A DNA stretch of 64,000 nt from positions 549,470 through 613,469 of the forward strand of contig NW_003314290.1 of NCBI RefSeq assembly GCF_000143415.4, given 5' to 3'. The position numbers and the translations under genes are program-made. The notes under the pieces are model-generated. The model searched no databases. It had not been told where the DNA came from and was given only the letters and a program-made list of their open reading frames with translations. The stretch comes from Selaginella moellendorffii. Its lineage: Eukaryota > Streptophyta > Lycopodiopsida > Selaginellales > Selaginellaceae. Of the stretch, positions 1 through 13,524 are shown one piece after another. The number at the start of each line of letters is the position of its first letter. The stretch's first letter is position 1.

Positions 1-166
1 ATGCGCAGAGCGCCGATTTGCAAGAAATCCTTGATCGCCTTATCTCACGCCGGCGGGAGCATCGCCAGGAATACTCGCTGCGGCGTCACTGTAGAGGTTC
101 TATGATCGATATTTTGGAAGAAATATTCTCAATCGAGCAGTGCTTTTCCAGGCGATTGGCGATATC
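1..166 (+). promoter_or_regulatory. 5' leader / proximal promoter of the glucose-6-phosphate isomerase gene
   Basis: Sequence upstream of the chosen isomerase start. It contains short ATG-led frames (first at position 1) but none that joins the isomerase frame through a plausible intron. It is probably 5' UTR and proximal promoter; the transcription start cannot be placed. Confidence 0.4.
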
Positions 167-3121
<2,955 letters not shown>

Positions 3122-3771
3122 ACAACATCACGTCAAACAAAACCAGATGAATGAAGCAGTGCACGATTTCTGCTGTTCTCTGAGAAAGAAGATTAAAGAA
3201 CATCACGTAAGTTTCATCAAGGAACGGAGTGCTGGCTCATTGTTTTACAGAAAAAAAGCAATGGAGAAAGCTTTTCATTTCGTTTCTCCTGTAAAATAAG
3301 AAGATTTTTGTTGTTGTGATTTGCTCTCACCGCTCAAAATGAGCCACTCCATGTAAGAAATGAAAGTACCTCTAGAGCGAGCTTCAATATCCACATGGTA
3401 GTCCTTCGCTCAGACCCTGAACTGTGGACAACCGAGTTAGAAGAATAGTAGGAAATGCAACTTACCTCAAGAGCGCGAGTTGCCTTCTGGTGGAGCTATG
3501 GAGACGATGCCTTGGACTCTTCATGCTGCTATGCCATGGAGCACCGCGCTGAATTCCACACTAGCAGGAGTCCAAGTGAAGGGAGCTCTCGACGGAGAGG
3601 CTTGTTTTTCTGCTGCAACCTCTGGAACTTAACAGATACCTTGTGGCGAGACTGCTTTGCCTAGTTTCTATAGCGTCTCCGACTGGCGCGGCTTTGCTCT
3701 CTACAACTCCATCACAAGTAGCACCTCAACCCGACCAAGAGAACGCTCTGGGACCATTCCCGTCCCTTTAT
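3122..3771. other. Convergent intergenic region (3' ends of two genes)
   Basis: Lies between the ends of the isomerase (+) and the DUF2054 gene (-), so it should hold both 3' UTRs and polyadenylation sites. On the minus strand a good donor (CTTGAG|GTAAGT, near 3464) follows an AG acceptor near 3621, so a spliced 3' UTR or an unrecognised minus-strand exon is possible. The enclosed frame ends quickly and matches nothing I know. Confidence 0.35.
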
Positions 3772-5151
3772 CTATCCACACGGGCATAACCTCTTTGTGT
3801 AACGATGAGCACCCTGGCATGAAAGCAATGTGTTCTTGGAATTGAATACGCATGCTCCTGGATGCTGTAAAGAAAATTTTTGAAAACGAAGAAAAAAAAA
3901 AACGAGCAAACAAAAAAGATGTTTTTGGAAAGATCTTACGAGGTGTCTTGGAGCCGAGCTCACAACTTCCGATGGCAGGTCTGGTCCCGATCCGGAGATG
4001 CAAGCGCCCTTGCAATTCATGCTCTTCTGGAGCCTGTTTCAAGAATTAAGAATTTAGAGCGACAAGAGTTTGAGCTTCGAGAAGGTTTATGGAGGACTTA
4101 CACAGAGCACTCGTTGATCAAAGGAAGGATAGAGGCCTTGCATTTCTTGCCTCTCTGACGACATGCTTCATCGCAAGACTGACCACGTCTGTGTATTTAG
4201 TATTTACACAAAGTTGATATAACAATCGGCAAAAAAAAACAAAGAGGATTTTTTACCTGCCAGTTATCAGTGAATAATCTGTGTTCTCGCCTGCTTCAAC
4301 TCCGTGATCTACAAAAACATCAAGGTTCTCAAAACATTTCTTTGCAAAGTAAATAATTTTTTACCGCGTCCAGATGATAAGTTCGTTTGAGTAAAAAAGC
4401 AGTGATGATACTCACTAGTGTACGCATTCTCATGCACCTGTAGCACTTCGAGATCAGTACTGGAAGAGATCGAGGAAAGTTTTAGAAATGAAATACCACA
4501 CTTCCAGAATTGTGGCGACATCTTCCAGTACAGTACTCAAAAACTGATACAAAATTTGCTATAGAGAGGAAAACGTTAGATCCTCTTGACACAAATTAGT
4601 CTTACCAGCAGTAAGTTGCCTCGCGGATTTGGAGCTCAGCGCAAACTCCTTGGACGTCTGCAAGCACAATAGATAATAAGAAAGAAAGGCGAAAAACCTC
4701 CGCTTGGTCTTACATGAATGGGATCCAAGCAGCAAGAAACGCAGTACTCGAAAGTGTTACAGCACTGAGAAACTAAGTTACAGCCTCTGTCGTAGCAAAT
4801 TCAAGGATCCAGATATTGAGAAATCAAAAGGAAACACCACTTACGAGCAAGAGAATTGTTGCCCCTCTTCTGGACAGCATCCTCTCCCAAAATCAATGTT
4901 TCTAACGCTACAAACATATCCTACATCCCAACCAGAAAGAAGTTAAAGAGAAAAACGAGAGAAAATGCCATACCTTGGCTGTCAGCGAGAAGATGAGGAC
5001 CTTGGACCGTGTTATTGCAGCTAAACGATGAATCGCCTCTGGAGAAAACACTTCAAGCGCAAAGAGAGGTGCATAGAAGAGCTTACAAAGGTTCTCCGTG
5101 GCTGAGCGACACCAAAAATGCAACCATCAGGAAGCGCCACTGCCAATCCAT
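3772..5151 (-). CDS. SPRING/C12orf49-like (DUF2054) cysteine-rich secretory-pathway protein
   Basis: The animal homologue (SPRING) is a Golgi protein needed for SREBP signalling; the role in plants is unknown. The protein starts MDWQWRFLMVAFLVSLSHG, a good signal peptide or anchor. Later exons give GYVCSVRNIDFGRGCCPE, then FSCSGCNLVSQCCNTFEYC and VSCCLDPIH, the family hallmark. After that come VHENAYTSEYHHCF, SCDEACRQRGKKCK, NECSVLQKSMNCKGAC and a C-terminal exon ending KRLCPCG. About ten small exons are joined by GT-AG introns. The start is the first ATG ahead of the hydrophobic stretch. Between the CCLDP exon and VHENAY the usual Cys-Arg-Ser-Ser stretch is not evident in my splicing (I read ILEVCTDLEVLQ), so that exon is either diverged or mis-split. 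It converges on the isomerase gene and is divergent from the peptide gene at 5,343. Confidence 0.85.
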
Positions 5152-5342
5152 CGCGAGAAATAATTAGGGCTCTTCACTAGGGCATTATGGAGTAAAGTAA
5201 AGGTCTTTACTTCAATTTTGAAATTTTAAAAGATCTTAGAAATATTATTCTGGATGCGATTGAATCTTGTGGTAGATCGATAAGACCCTATAATCGAGAA
5301 TAAAATGCAAGTGTTTTGCTTGGAATTCTCATTACGAAAATC

Positions 5343-5609
5343 ATGGCTTCTTTCTTCAAGCTTGCTACCACTCTCTTGGTGTGCTTTATGTTTGTGGCTA
5401 ATGTCATGGCTCAGGCACCACCACCGCCACCAAAATGTAATAATCAGGTGGATTTCTGCCCAAAGCTCAATGGGATATGCACTGCATACTGCCAGTCTTG
5501 CCATCCTGAGCTTGTGGCTCCAAATGCCTACAGGTGCATGAAATGTCAGGCGGGAGTTTGCAATCCATGGCCACTCTCTTGCAATTGCTCTGGCTGTGTG
5601 CCTTGCTAG
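5343..5609 (+). CDS. Small secreted proline/cysteine-rich peptide
   Basis: An 88-residue intronless protein. Residues 1 to about 25 (MASFFKLATTLLVCFMFVAN) form a classical signal peptide probably cut near VMAQA. A proline run (APPPPP) follows, then a compact domain with twelve cysteines (KCNNQVDFC, GICTAYCQSC, RCMKC, GVCNPW, SCNCSGCVPC), enough for six disulfides. An upstream in-frame ATG (5316) would only add residues before the signal peptide, so 5343 is preferred. I do not assign it to a named family; the size and layout fit apoplastic antimicrobial or signalling peptides. A polyadenylation-like AATAAAAATG lies about 30 bp after the stop. Confidence 0.75.
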   Translation: MASFFKLATTLLVCFMFVANVMAQAPPPPPKCNNQVDFCPKLNGICTAYCQSCHPELVAPNAYRCMKCQAGVCNPWPLSCNCSGCVPC

Positions 5610-6075
5610 ATGGAGTTTGATAGCTAGCTCCCTCTATCAATAAAAATGTTTTCAAATAAAAATAACAATTATCTATAATCTTTGGAAGGCTAGGGTGCCT
5701 CCTGAAGATTTTGGGCTTTGCAGAAGCTTTGAGGTTGCAAATTGGTGTTTCTAGTTTTAAAGATATTTTAATTCTTGGTTGCGAATGAAAAAAATCACGG
5801 ATTTTAGCGTGTGGAATCAATTGTTTTCATATAGATTATGATACGAGTGGTGCAATAAGACTGAGAGATTCAACTTTTTATGCAAAAATCCCTCCAATAG
5901 ATCTCGAGCGTTTATGCATTAAATCACTATTAGAGCAAAATTAATTTAATTGGTAGAATACATGCTTAGGGCACAGTTTGGAAAATTTATTAGTAGTGTC
6001 TGATAAATTAAAATGCGTGTTTCATTAAACAAACCTCATAAACCCTTGGGAAAGAAGAACCCTAAGTCTCAGAGC
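5610..6075. other. AT-rich intergenic spacer
   Basis: Spacer between the peptide gene and the imidazole-glycerol-phosphate synthase gene. It should include the 3' UTR of the first and promoter of the second. I see no coding signal or repeat shared with the rest of the window. Confidence 0.4.
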
Positions 6076-8750
6076 ATGGCGCTAGGCGCGCGTTGCGCCA
6101 TTGGAGCTACGCCAATCGGCCAAAATCGTCCCGGTAAGCCTCATCCATCGTCAAGCTAGCTCACGCAAACGCTCTGCTAGAGGTTACTTTGCTGGATTAT
6201 GGGGCCGGGAATGTTAGAAGCGTCCGGAATGCGATCCAGCTTATGGGATTTCACATCAAAGACGTAAGGACTTTTCCTTCACGGCCAGCATTTCCTTATT
6301 TTCTCTGCGAATTTAGGTGACTGGGCCCAAGGACATCGAGAAAGCTACGCGTTTGATCTTTCCAGGAGTCGGATCCTTCTGGGCTGCAGTGGATTCTCTC
6401 AAAAACAGAGGGTACGTTTCGTGTTTTTCCTGAAATCTAGAGACTTATCTCTTTAAAATCTTGCAGTCTAATCGAAGCTCTACGCGAGTATGTCCAGGAA
6501 GATCGTCCTTTCCTTGGCATCTGCCTGGGCTTACAGCTCTTGTTTGAGTATGGAGAAGAAACTGGCTACGGTGAGTCTTTCAAAATTCATGCTTTCAGTC
6601 TTAAACACGATGCATGACAGTGGAGGGGCTTGGTGTCATACCCGGTGGCATCAAACGCTTCGATGAATCCTCGGGCCTCAAAGTTCCACACATCGGGTGG
6701 AATGCTCTTCACTTAAAGCAAGATGCATCGATACTGGATGGCGTCAAAGGTCGCCATGTCTACTTTGTGCACTCGTACCGAGCAGTCGAGGTATTCTTTG
6801 CACTCTTTTTTATTCTTTTAGCCATGTTTTCTTCTTGTCTTTCTGCAACTTCAATTTTTCTTTTTACAGACTCCCGAGAACAAAGACTGGGTTCTCGCTA
6901 CGAGCACGTATGGAACAGACTTTATTGCTGCAGTAAGAAAAGGAAATGTGCATGGCACTCAGTTCCATCCCGAGAAGAGTGGAGGTTAGCTACATTCTTT
7001 CGAGCACGGGTTTCGTGTAACGCCGAGCGCCCTCGTCTCTAAGGCGATGAGTGGGCATTTTGACTTTCAGATTTGCGAATGTCTCTTTTGCAGTAACCGG
7101 GCTTAACATTATTCGAAGATTTCTTGGAGGAGGGCAGTCTGAAGCAGCAGAGGTGACTTATAACAAGTTTTCTTACTTTTAAGCAGCTCTTACATCAGAG
7201 TTTGTTTTAGAGAGTCGCGAAACAAGCAGAAGAAGCAGAGCCAGGAAAGACAGCGGTGCAATTGGCCAAACGGGTATGGTAGACAAGCCATTAGGATATC
7301 ATTCTAATCATTCTTCACTTAACAGGTGATTGCTTGCCTTGACGTTCGAACGAATGATAGAGGTGATCTTGTGGTCACGAAGGGTGATCAATACGATGTG
7401 AGAGAACACACTGAAACACGAGAGGTAGTGTTCGTGTTTGAAAGTTTGTTTTGTTGAAAACGGGATATCAACGCTGGGTTTAGGTGCGCAATTTGGGAAA
7501 ACCCGTAGATTTGGCCAGCTCTTATTATATGGATGGGGCCGATGAAGTAAGCTGCCTGCGATGAATTATACGTTTTCATTCATCTTTCAGGTAACATTTT
7601 TGAACATAACCGGCTTCAGAAATTCTCCTCTGGGGGACTTACCAATGTTGGAGGTAAAATACGAAACAGCAAACTGACAACAAACTTTTATGTCATTGGA
7701 CCAGGTTTTACGAAAAGCGTCTGAGAAGGTTTTTGTTCCTCTAACAGTTGGGGGAGGAATCAAGGATTTTACCGACAAGGATGGAAGGTAAAATTTCAGT
7801 GCTTCTAAAACTTCACAGAATCATTGGATTGTGGTTTTTCAGATATTATTCCAGTCTAGAGGTTGCAGCGGAATACTTTAGATCCGGCGCGGATAAAATA
7901 TCCATCGGGAGCGATGCCGTTTACGCCGCTGAGGAGTACATAAAATCTGGGGTGATTTTCTTGCATAAATCCACTCATTTATCTGCTAACACCATTTCAT
8001 TCCCAGCAAAAGACCGGAAACACAAGCCTGGAGCAAATTTCATATGTTTACGGCAACCAGGTATTAAAATTTCTCAGCGTGACGGTCGGACGAATCTTTC
8101 ATACTGTTGCAGGCAGTGGTGGTCAGCATAGATCCACGCAAGGTTTTTGTTAAAAGTCCGAGCGAAGTACCTTACAAGACTGTCAAAGTGGCTCGTCCAG
8201 GGCCTAACGGCGAGCAATTCGCTTGGTACCAGTGCACGGTACGCCTTTTTTATTAGTCTTCCATCTCTTCGTATCTTTCGTACTTACAAAGCTGGTTTTC
8301 ACAGGTTAATGGTGGCAGGGAAGGCAGGCCGATCGGAGCTTTCGAGCTAGCAAAAGCGGTGGAGGAACTCGGCGCCGGAGAGATCCTTCTTAATTGCATC
8401 GACTGCGACGGTAAGTACCGAGAGAATTCTTATTCTTTGAACGGATGTTCATACGCAACTTAAGCTTAAACAGGCCGAGGTGAAGGATTCGACTTGGAGC
8501 TCGTGAAGTTAATCTCCGAGGCCGTGAAAATCCCGGTGATTGCAAGCAGCGGTGCCGGGACTGTGGATCACTTCTCAGATGTTTTCTCCGAGACGCCAGC
8601 GTCGGCGGCTTTGGCCGCAGGGATCTTTCACAGAAAGGAAGTAAGTCTTTACTTTGTAAAGCTTTGTCTCCAACGAGGTGTTTGTTCCAGGTTCCAATAG
8701 CTTTGGTGAAAGAGCATATGTCACGGGCAGGAATCGAAACGCGGTTTTAA
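6076..8750 (+). CDS. HISN4: Imidazole-glycerol-phosphate synthase, fused HisH-HisF (histidine biosynthesis)
   Basis: Makes imidazole-glycerol phosphate and AICAR from PRFAR with glutamine nitrogen, the fifth step of histidine synthesis, normally in plastids. I count about 18 short exons. The glutaminase half shows [17 protein letters not shown], the nucleophile loop [13 protein letters not shown] with its Cys, PHIGWN and the His/Glu pair in [11 protein letters not shown]. The cyclase half starts [20 protein letters not shown] with the catalytic Asp, then [24 protein letters not shown], the second catalytic Asp in LLNCIDCDG, and PVIASSGAG; it ends RAGIETRF. The first exon gives only [19 protein letters not shown] before the glutaminase domain, much shorter than usual plant transit peptides. 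Either targeting is unusual or an upstream exon has been missed. Confidence 0.95.
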
Positions 8751-9021
8751 AGTGTGTCGCCGCATTTTTTGCTAGCTAGCCACTATCTTAAAAGTAGGCT
8801 TTGCTTTGTTTACCTACAAGCCCTCGTTTTGAGGACACGCCCATTTACACTAGACCATTGCGAGTATTTTGCCTTCTACCTAGAGCCAGCGCCATTCATC
8901 ACACGGGCTTGGCAAGGGCTAGGGTTCTATCCATCACCATCGCCGGCGTCTTGGAGCCCGGATTCGTCCTTCTAGAGCTCGCTCCAGGTGAATCCATCCC
9001 CGCATTGCAGCTGCGCCGGCC

Positions 9022-9051
9022 ATGGTGTGCCCGCTAGCGATGGCAGAGTAG
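9022..9051 (+). other. Possible short upstream ORF in the TBC gene leader
   Basis: A nine-codon frame (MVCPLAMAE, stop) about 100 nt before the TBC start, in a GC-rich leader. If transcribed with the gene it could lower translation. This is seen only as sequence, and the transcript start is unknown. Confidence 0.25.
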
Positions 9052-9148
9052 CGGATCTGGGAAATTTCGTGTTCTTCCGCGGGAATTCGCTCTTCCGGCG
9101 CTTGCGGAGAGGAATTCCGGGGAAATGCAGCTATAGGAGGAGGCTGCA

Positions 9149-12100
9149 ATGAGGAAGGCGATGAGCAGGGCGCGAAAGAAGGGATCCGCGCCCTTGGAAC
9201 TGAGCAGGTATGTGGCAATGCAGGTAGATATCGATTTTTTCTCATGAACTCTTCTTGATCCAGGGATATGTATGGATTCATCTTGAGGCCACAGCATTTG
9301 CAAAGGTATCGGGAGTTCACATCGATTTACAAGGTGCTTTGTAGTTTTAACGCGTTTTTCTAGTTTACTCTTTCAAAGTACTTATCCTAGCGAGTTGTGT
9401 AGGAAGAAGAAGCCGAAAGATCTGAGCGTTGGGAGCATTTCCTGAGAACTTACGGTGATGCTGCGGATTTTTCAGCCACCAAAGGAGCTGAAAAGGACGC
9501 TTCATCAGACGGTGAAGTTAATGCGAAGCCTGACGGTGAAAATAGAGTTGTCCAGAGGTGGGGTGAATTAAGGCCGTCTCTCAACATTGTGGAACAAGGA
9601 ATTGCGACTAATGCCGGCAGGCAGCAGCATGCAACCAAACCACTAGAAAATGGGGACGTTTTGAAGACCCGGAAAACAGATAGCGGAGCATCTGATATTG
9701 ATGACTCGGACGATGAGTTTTACGACGTGGACAAGTCGGATGCTGTTGCTGATTCTTTAGTTTCCAGTGACCAGTCAGACAGCGAATCGGCCATTCATGG
9801 AAAAGAAAGTCCATGGAGAGAAGAGCTGCAGTTCCTTGTTCGAGGCGGCGTTCCTATGGCTCTGCGAGGGGAGGTAACTCTGTTTCTTGTTTTCGTACGT
9901 TCTCAGTTTCGTTTTGCTTTCGGGCAGCTTTGGCAAGTGTTTGTTCGCACCAAGACAAGGAGAGTTGAAGGACACTATGAGCGTTTGTTGGAAAAGCCAT
10001 CAAGCAATGGAAATGGGAATGCTAATGGTTATACACACCATGACGAACCTCCCTCTGTTCCAGCACAAGAAAAATATGTGAACCAAATTGAAAAGGTACT
10101 ATACCATGATAGTATAATGTAAATTCAGTTCGATGTTTTCTGGTGTAGGACTTACCGCGAACTTTTCCTGGTCATCCAGCTCTAGATGAAGATGGTCGGA
10201 ACGCATTGCGCAGGCTTTTGACTGCATACGCACGACATAATCCTGATGTTGGATACTGTCAGGTTGGTTGAAGATTAGTAGCCTTAAGTGTTAAAAGATC
10301 GTCTTGAATACTTGCAGGCCATGAATTTTTTTGCTGGGTTGCTTCTTTTGCTGATGCCGGAGGAAAATGCGTTCTGGTATGTTCAGCTCTTTCAATTTCG
10401 ATTTAGAAGTCGAGTTGTTATGCATGTGTACCAGGACATTGACCGGTATCATAGACGAGTACTTCCAAGGCTACTACTCCGAAAAGCTTTTAGAAGCACA
10501 GGTTTTTATGACAGAAATCGTGGTGCACCGTATAACAGAATTTTGCAGGTGGACCAACTTGTCTTTGAAGAGCTTGCTCGAGAACAGTTTCCGAGGCTAA
10601 GTACTTGTTTGAGCTTTATTCTCTTCGGGTATTGAGCCAAGTGGCACTTTTACAGTTTCGCATTTTGAATCCCTTGGTGTTCAAATATCGTGGATGAGTG
10701 GACCCTGGTTCCTATCTATATTTGTGAACGTCCTACCTTGGGAAAGTGGTCAGTACAATTTAAATGCATTTCCTCTTTCCGCTGATGAAAATTAACTTGT
10801 GCAGTTTTGAGAGTATGGGATGTCTTGCTTTTTGAAGGCAACCGAACTATGCTTTTTCGCACTGCTCTTGCTCTTTTGGAGCTGCATGGTTAGAAGTTGC
10901 TTTCTGTAATGAATATCAACGTTATTAATCTCTTAACCTGTCTCAGCTCCTGCTCTTCTGGCCTCACGTGACGCTGGCGATTGTATCTCGGTGATGCAAA
11001 CAGTGACCGGTGCAACATTTGATAGCAGTCAGCTTGTCTTGACCGCTTGCATGGGTTTTCAAAAAATCGAACGGCTGGAGGCGCTTCGGACCAAATACCG
11101 GCCAATCGTTTTAGCAACTCTTGATGAACGAGCAGCCGAGCTTCGTTTATGGAGGAGTTCCCAAGGCGCTCTTGTCAAAAAGCTCTCAAGGAAATTTAGC
11201 TCACTGAACACGTCTACCAAGGAAATCACCACGGCGGAAATCATTGCTGAGTCAGGTGATATTGAAGAAATAGACGAGGAAGACGAAGAAATTGACGAGA
11301 AGGATCCTGCTGACTTGGAAGAGCAGGTACGCTGGATTTCTTTTAATACCTATTTTCTTACTAACTGTTTATGGTGTTTAGGTGGCCTGGCTGAAAAATG
11401 AGCTGTGTCTCGCGCTCGAGGAAAAGAAAAGAGCAACGGCCAGGTGAGTGCCTGCCTAGACTTTTCCAAGAGTGTACAAAGTGGTTTTACAGGGCAGAGG
11501 AATTAGACGTGGCTTTGATGGAAATCGTCAAAGACGATAACAGGCGAGAATTGTCTGCAAAGGTTCGAGAGATCCAAGTTTTCTTTTTTTCTCTCTCTCA
11601 CTTCAGCTCGTGTATAGGTGGAAAGCCTAGAAGCTGAACTTTCTACTGTTAAACAGATGCTATCTGACAAGCAGGAGCAAGAAAAGGCCATGGTGCAGGT
11701 CAGTCATCTTAGAAACTGGAAGAGAAATTGAAATTCCGTAATGTCTTTGCAGGTTATGCTGAGAATTGAACAAGAGCAGAAACTTACTGAAGACGCGCGG
11801 TGTTTTGCCGAGCAAGATGCTGCGGCACAACGGCATGCTGCCACAGTAATGCAGGTAACACCAGATTGCTAGCAAGTCGTCCAGTTTTACTGAATCTTTA
11901 AATTCACAGGAAAAATATGAGCAGCTGATGGACAAGTTTGCGGCTCTGGAAAAGAGAGCAGTGATGGCCGAGACAATGCTGGAAGCAACTCTACAGTACG
12001 AGGCCGGACAGACCGGAAACCTCCGACGCCAGAAGGAGGAGGAGCCCTCTAAATGGTCCTGGCCTCTTTCCTCACCAAGGTAAACACCAACATTTAGTAC

Positions 12101-12495
12101 GTGAATTTAGTTGTCTTCCTTACAGGAGCACCGAGGCTGCTACATCAAAGCCAAAGCCCAGCAGCCCTGTAGAGTCTGGGAAATCGACAGACTCTCAGGA
12201 GGAGCCAGCGCGCAAGCCGGGCCTTTTCTCGCGGATCAGCTGGAGCAAGGTATATCTTTCTTGTTTTTTCGTTTTTTTTTTTCTCTCCCGGCTCGAAAGA
12301 GAGATTGAATTGTTCGTTCCCTGGCAGCTACCAAAGAACCAGGCATCTCCCGAGCCAAGTGGTGATCGAGCGCGCGAGGAGAAACCAGCGGAAGAGGAAG
12401 CGACGTTGTCCAAGCCTTGCGAAGAGGAGGACACGGCAACTAGTGCTGGTGCCGAGGACAAGGCAGGGGAGGTGAGTGACAATGTCAAGGCTTAG
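9149..12495 (+). CDS. TBC-domain Rab GTPase-activating protein with C-terminal coiled coils
   Basis: Predicted to speed GTP hydrolysis by a Rab GTPase in membrane traffic. The N-terminal exons give [20 protein letters not shown], then [12 protein letters not shown] long acidic, serine-rich linker follows ([16 protein letters not shown]). The TBC domain starts at [20 protein letters not shown]. It holds both catalytic fingers: the arginine in [15 protein letters not shown] and the glutamine in [12 protein letters not shown]. Then come [20 protein letters not shown] and [20 protein letters not shown]. After it lie an acidic stretch and a long coiled coil ([20 protein letters not shown] onward) and a Ser/Pro/Glu-rich tail ending EVSDNVKA. 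About 17 exons, roughly 830 residues. The start is the first ATG that reads through a spliced frame into the conserved MYGF segment. The architecture matches plant TBC proteins with a split N-terminal motif; the Rab partner is unknown. Confidence 0.9.
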
Positions 12496-12744
12496 AAACC
12501 TTCCAACATTCTCTGTTTCGAAGCTTCTTTGTACAGAATTGATTGAGCAATAGATAGTTATTACAGTTTTGGCATGCTTACGCTTGATGCAGTAGGATCG
12601 AGTTCCGCAATAGCGCTCGCCGCGAGATAGAAGGATGTTAAGCGCTAAGATCTTAACACCAAAATAATAGCCAGGAAAAGATCATACCAGCACGTCCATC
12701 GGCTTTGATTTTCCAGAGTAGATCTAAATCTTCTCTCATGAAAA

Positions 12745-13245
12745 ACTGTTTGGTTTGATAGGATGCCCATCCGCGACGTCGTGGTGTGAAATATGCTTGT
12801 CTCGGCATTTGCCCAAACAGGGCATCCAGAGTATGCCCAAAACGCGTTTTGAGCGAATGTCCGGGAATAGCGTGGTTTCTTGGACGATAATCTTGTCATG
12901 GTTTGTGAAATCCGGTCGATTCGATGGAGAGAAGCGCGTCTTTGATATCATGCCGCAGCGCAACGATGTCGCCTGGAATCTGGGCGTGCGCCCAGGCCGG
13001 GCATTTGCGGGAAGCGGAGGAAATCCACGATGAGATCATCTCGTCTCTTGGAACGAGATGATCCGCCCATGGCCAGGGCGATCGGCTATTTGATGCGATG
13101 CATCAGCGTGTCCTGGAACGCGATCCTGGGACCTGGATCGAGGCCAGATTCGAGAGAATGCCGGCAAAGGACGTGATCTCCTGGACGATCTCCACTGCAG
13201 GGGCCACGAGCATCGCCAAGCGCGCGAGATCTTCTTACGTCTCTG
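12745..13245 (+). pseudogene. Relic of a pentatricopeptide-repeat (PPR) gene
   Basis: GC-rich stretch whose conceptual fragments carry PLS-type PPR phrases: FERMSGNSVVSWTIIL, KSGRFDGEKRVFDIMPQRND, VAWNL and ARFERMPAKDVISWT. They fall in different frames with stops between, and no start or full repeat series exists. It ends abruptly at about 13,245, where alcohol-dehydrogenase-derived sequence begins. The same PPR/ADH juxtaposition recurs near 20,120, so the two were already joined when the block was copied. Confidence 0.7.
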
Positions 13246-13400
13246 TGTCGCACAGACAAAGTTTCCTTTTCTTCTCCTTTTTTTCTTGTCTTGATTTTTC
13301 TTCTTCTCGATCAGGACAACATATTCCCTCGCATTTTCGGTCCAGGGCGAGTCTACTATTTTAAAGCTCTCGAGATTTCCTTTAACTTTCACGATTGGAA
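13246..13400 (+). pseudogene. Short relic of the alcohol dehydrogenase-like gene (copy 1)
   Basis: Matches the end of exon 2, the following intron and the start of exon 3 of the intact gene at 28,342-30,022. Seen are the CTCTGTGTCGCACAGAC start, the pyrimidine-rich intron, GGACAACATATTCCCTCGCA and TTTTCGG. About 150 bp remain and cannot encode a product. Confidence 0.65.
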
Positions 13401-13524
13401 TTTTCTCCAGATTTGCTCTTGAGAGCAAATCTCTATACATATATTCCTTCGATAATATTCTTTGTCTCACGATCTTCTAAATCGATACTTTACATAGTAA
13501 CCCTGCCCTATTATATTGGCGGCG

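Noticed and set aside
4081-4200. Suspected frameshift in the DUF2054 gene between KCKASIL and INECSV
   Set aside because: Rereading the bases (ATCCTTCCTTTGATC on the minus strand) gives a continuous SILPLINECS.
12745-13245. Functional PPR gene
   Set aside because: Motifs lie in different frames with stops, and there is no start or complete repeat series.
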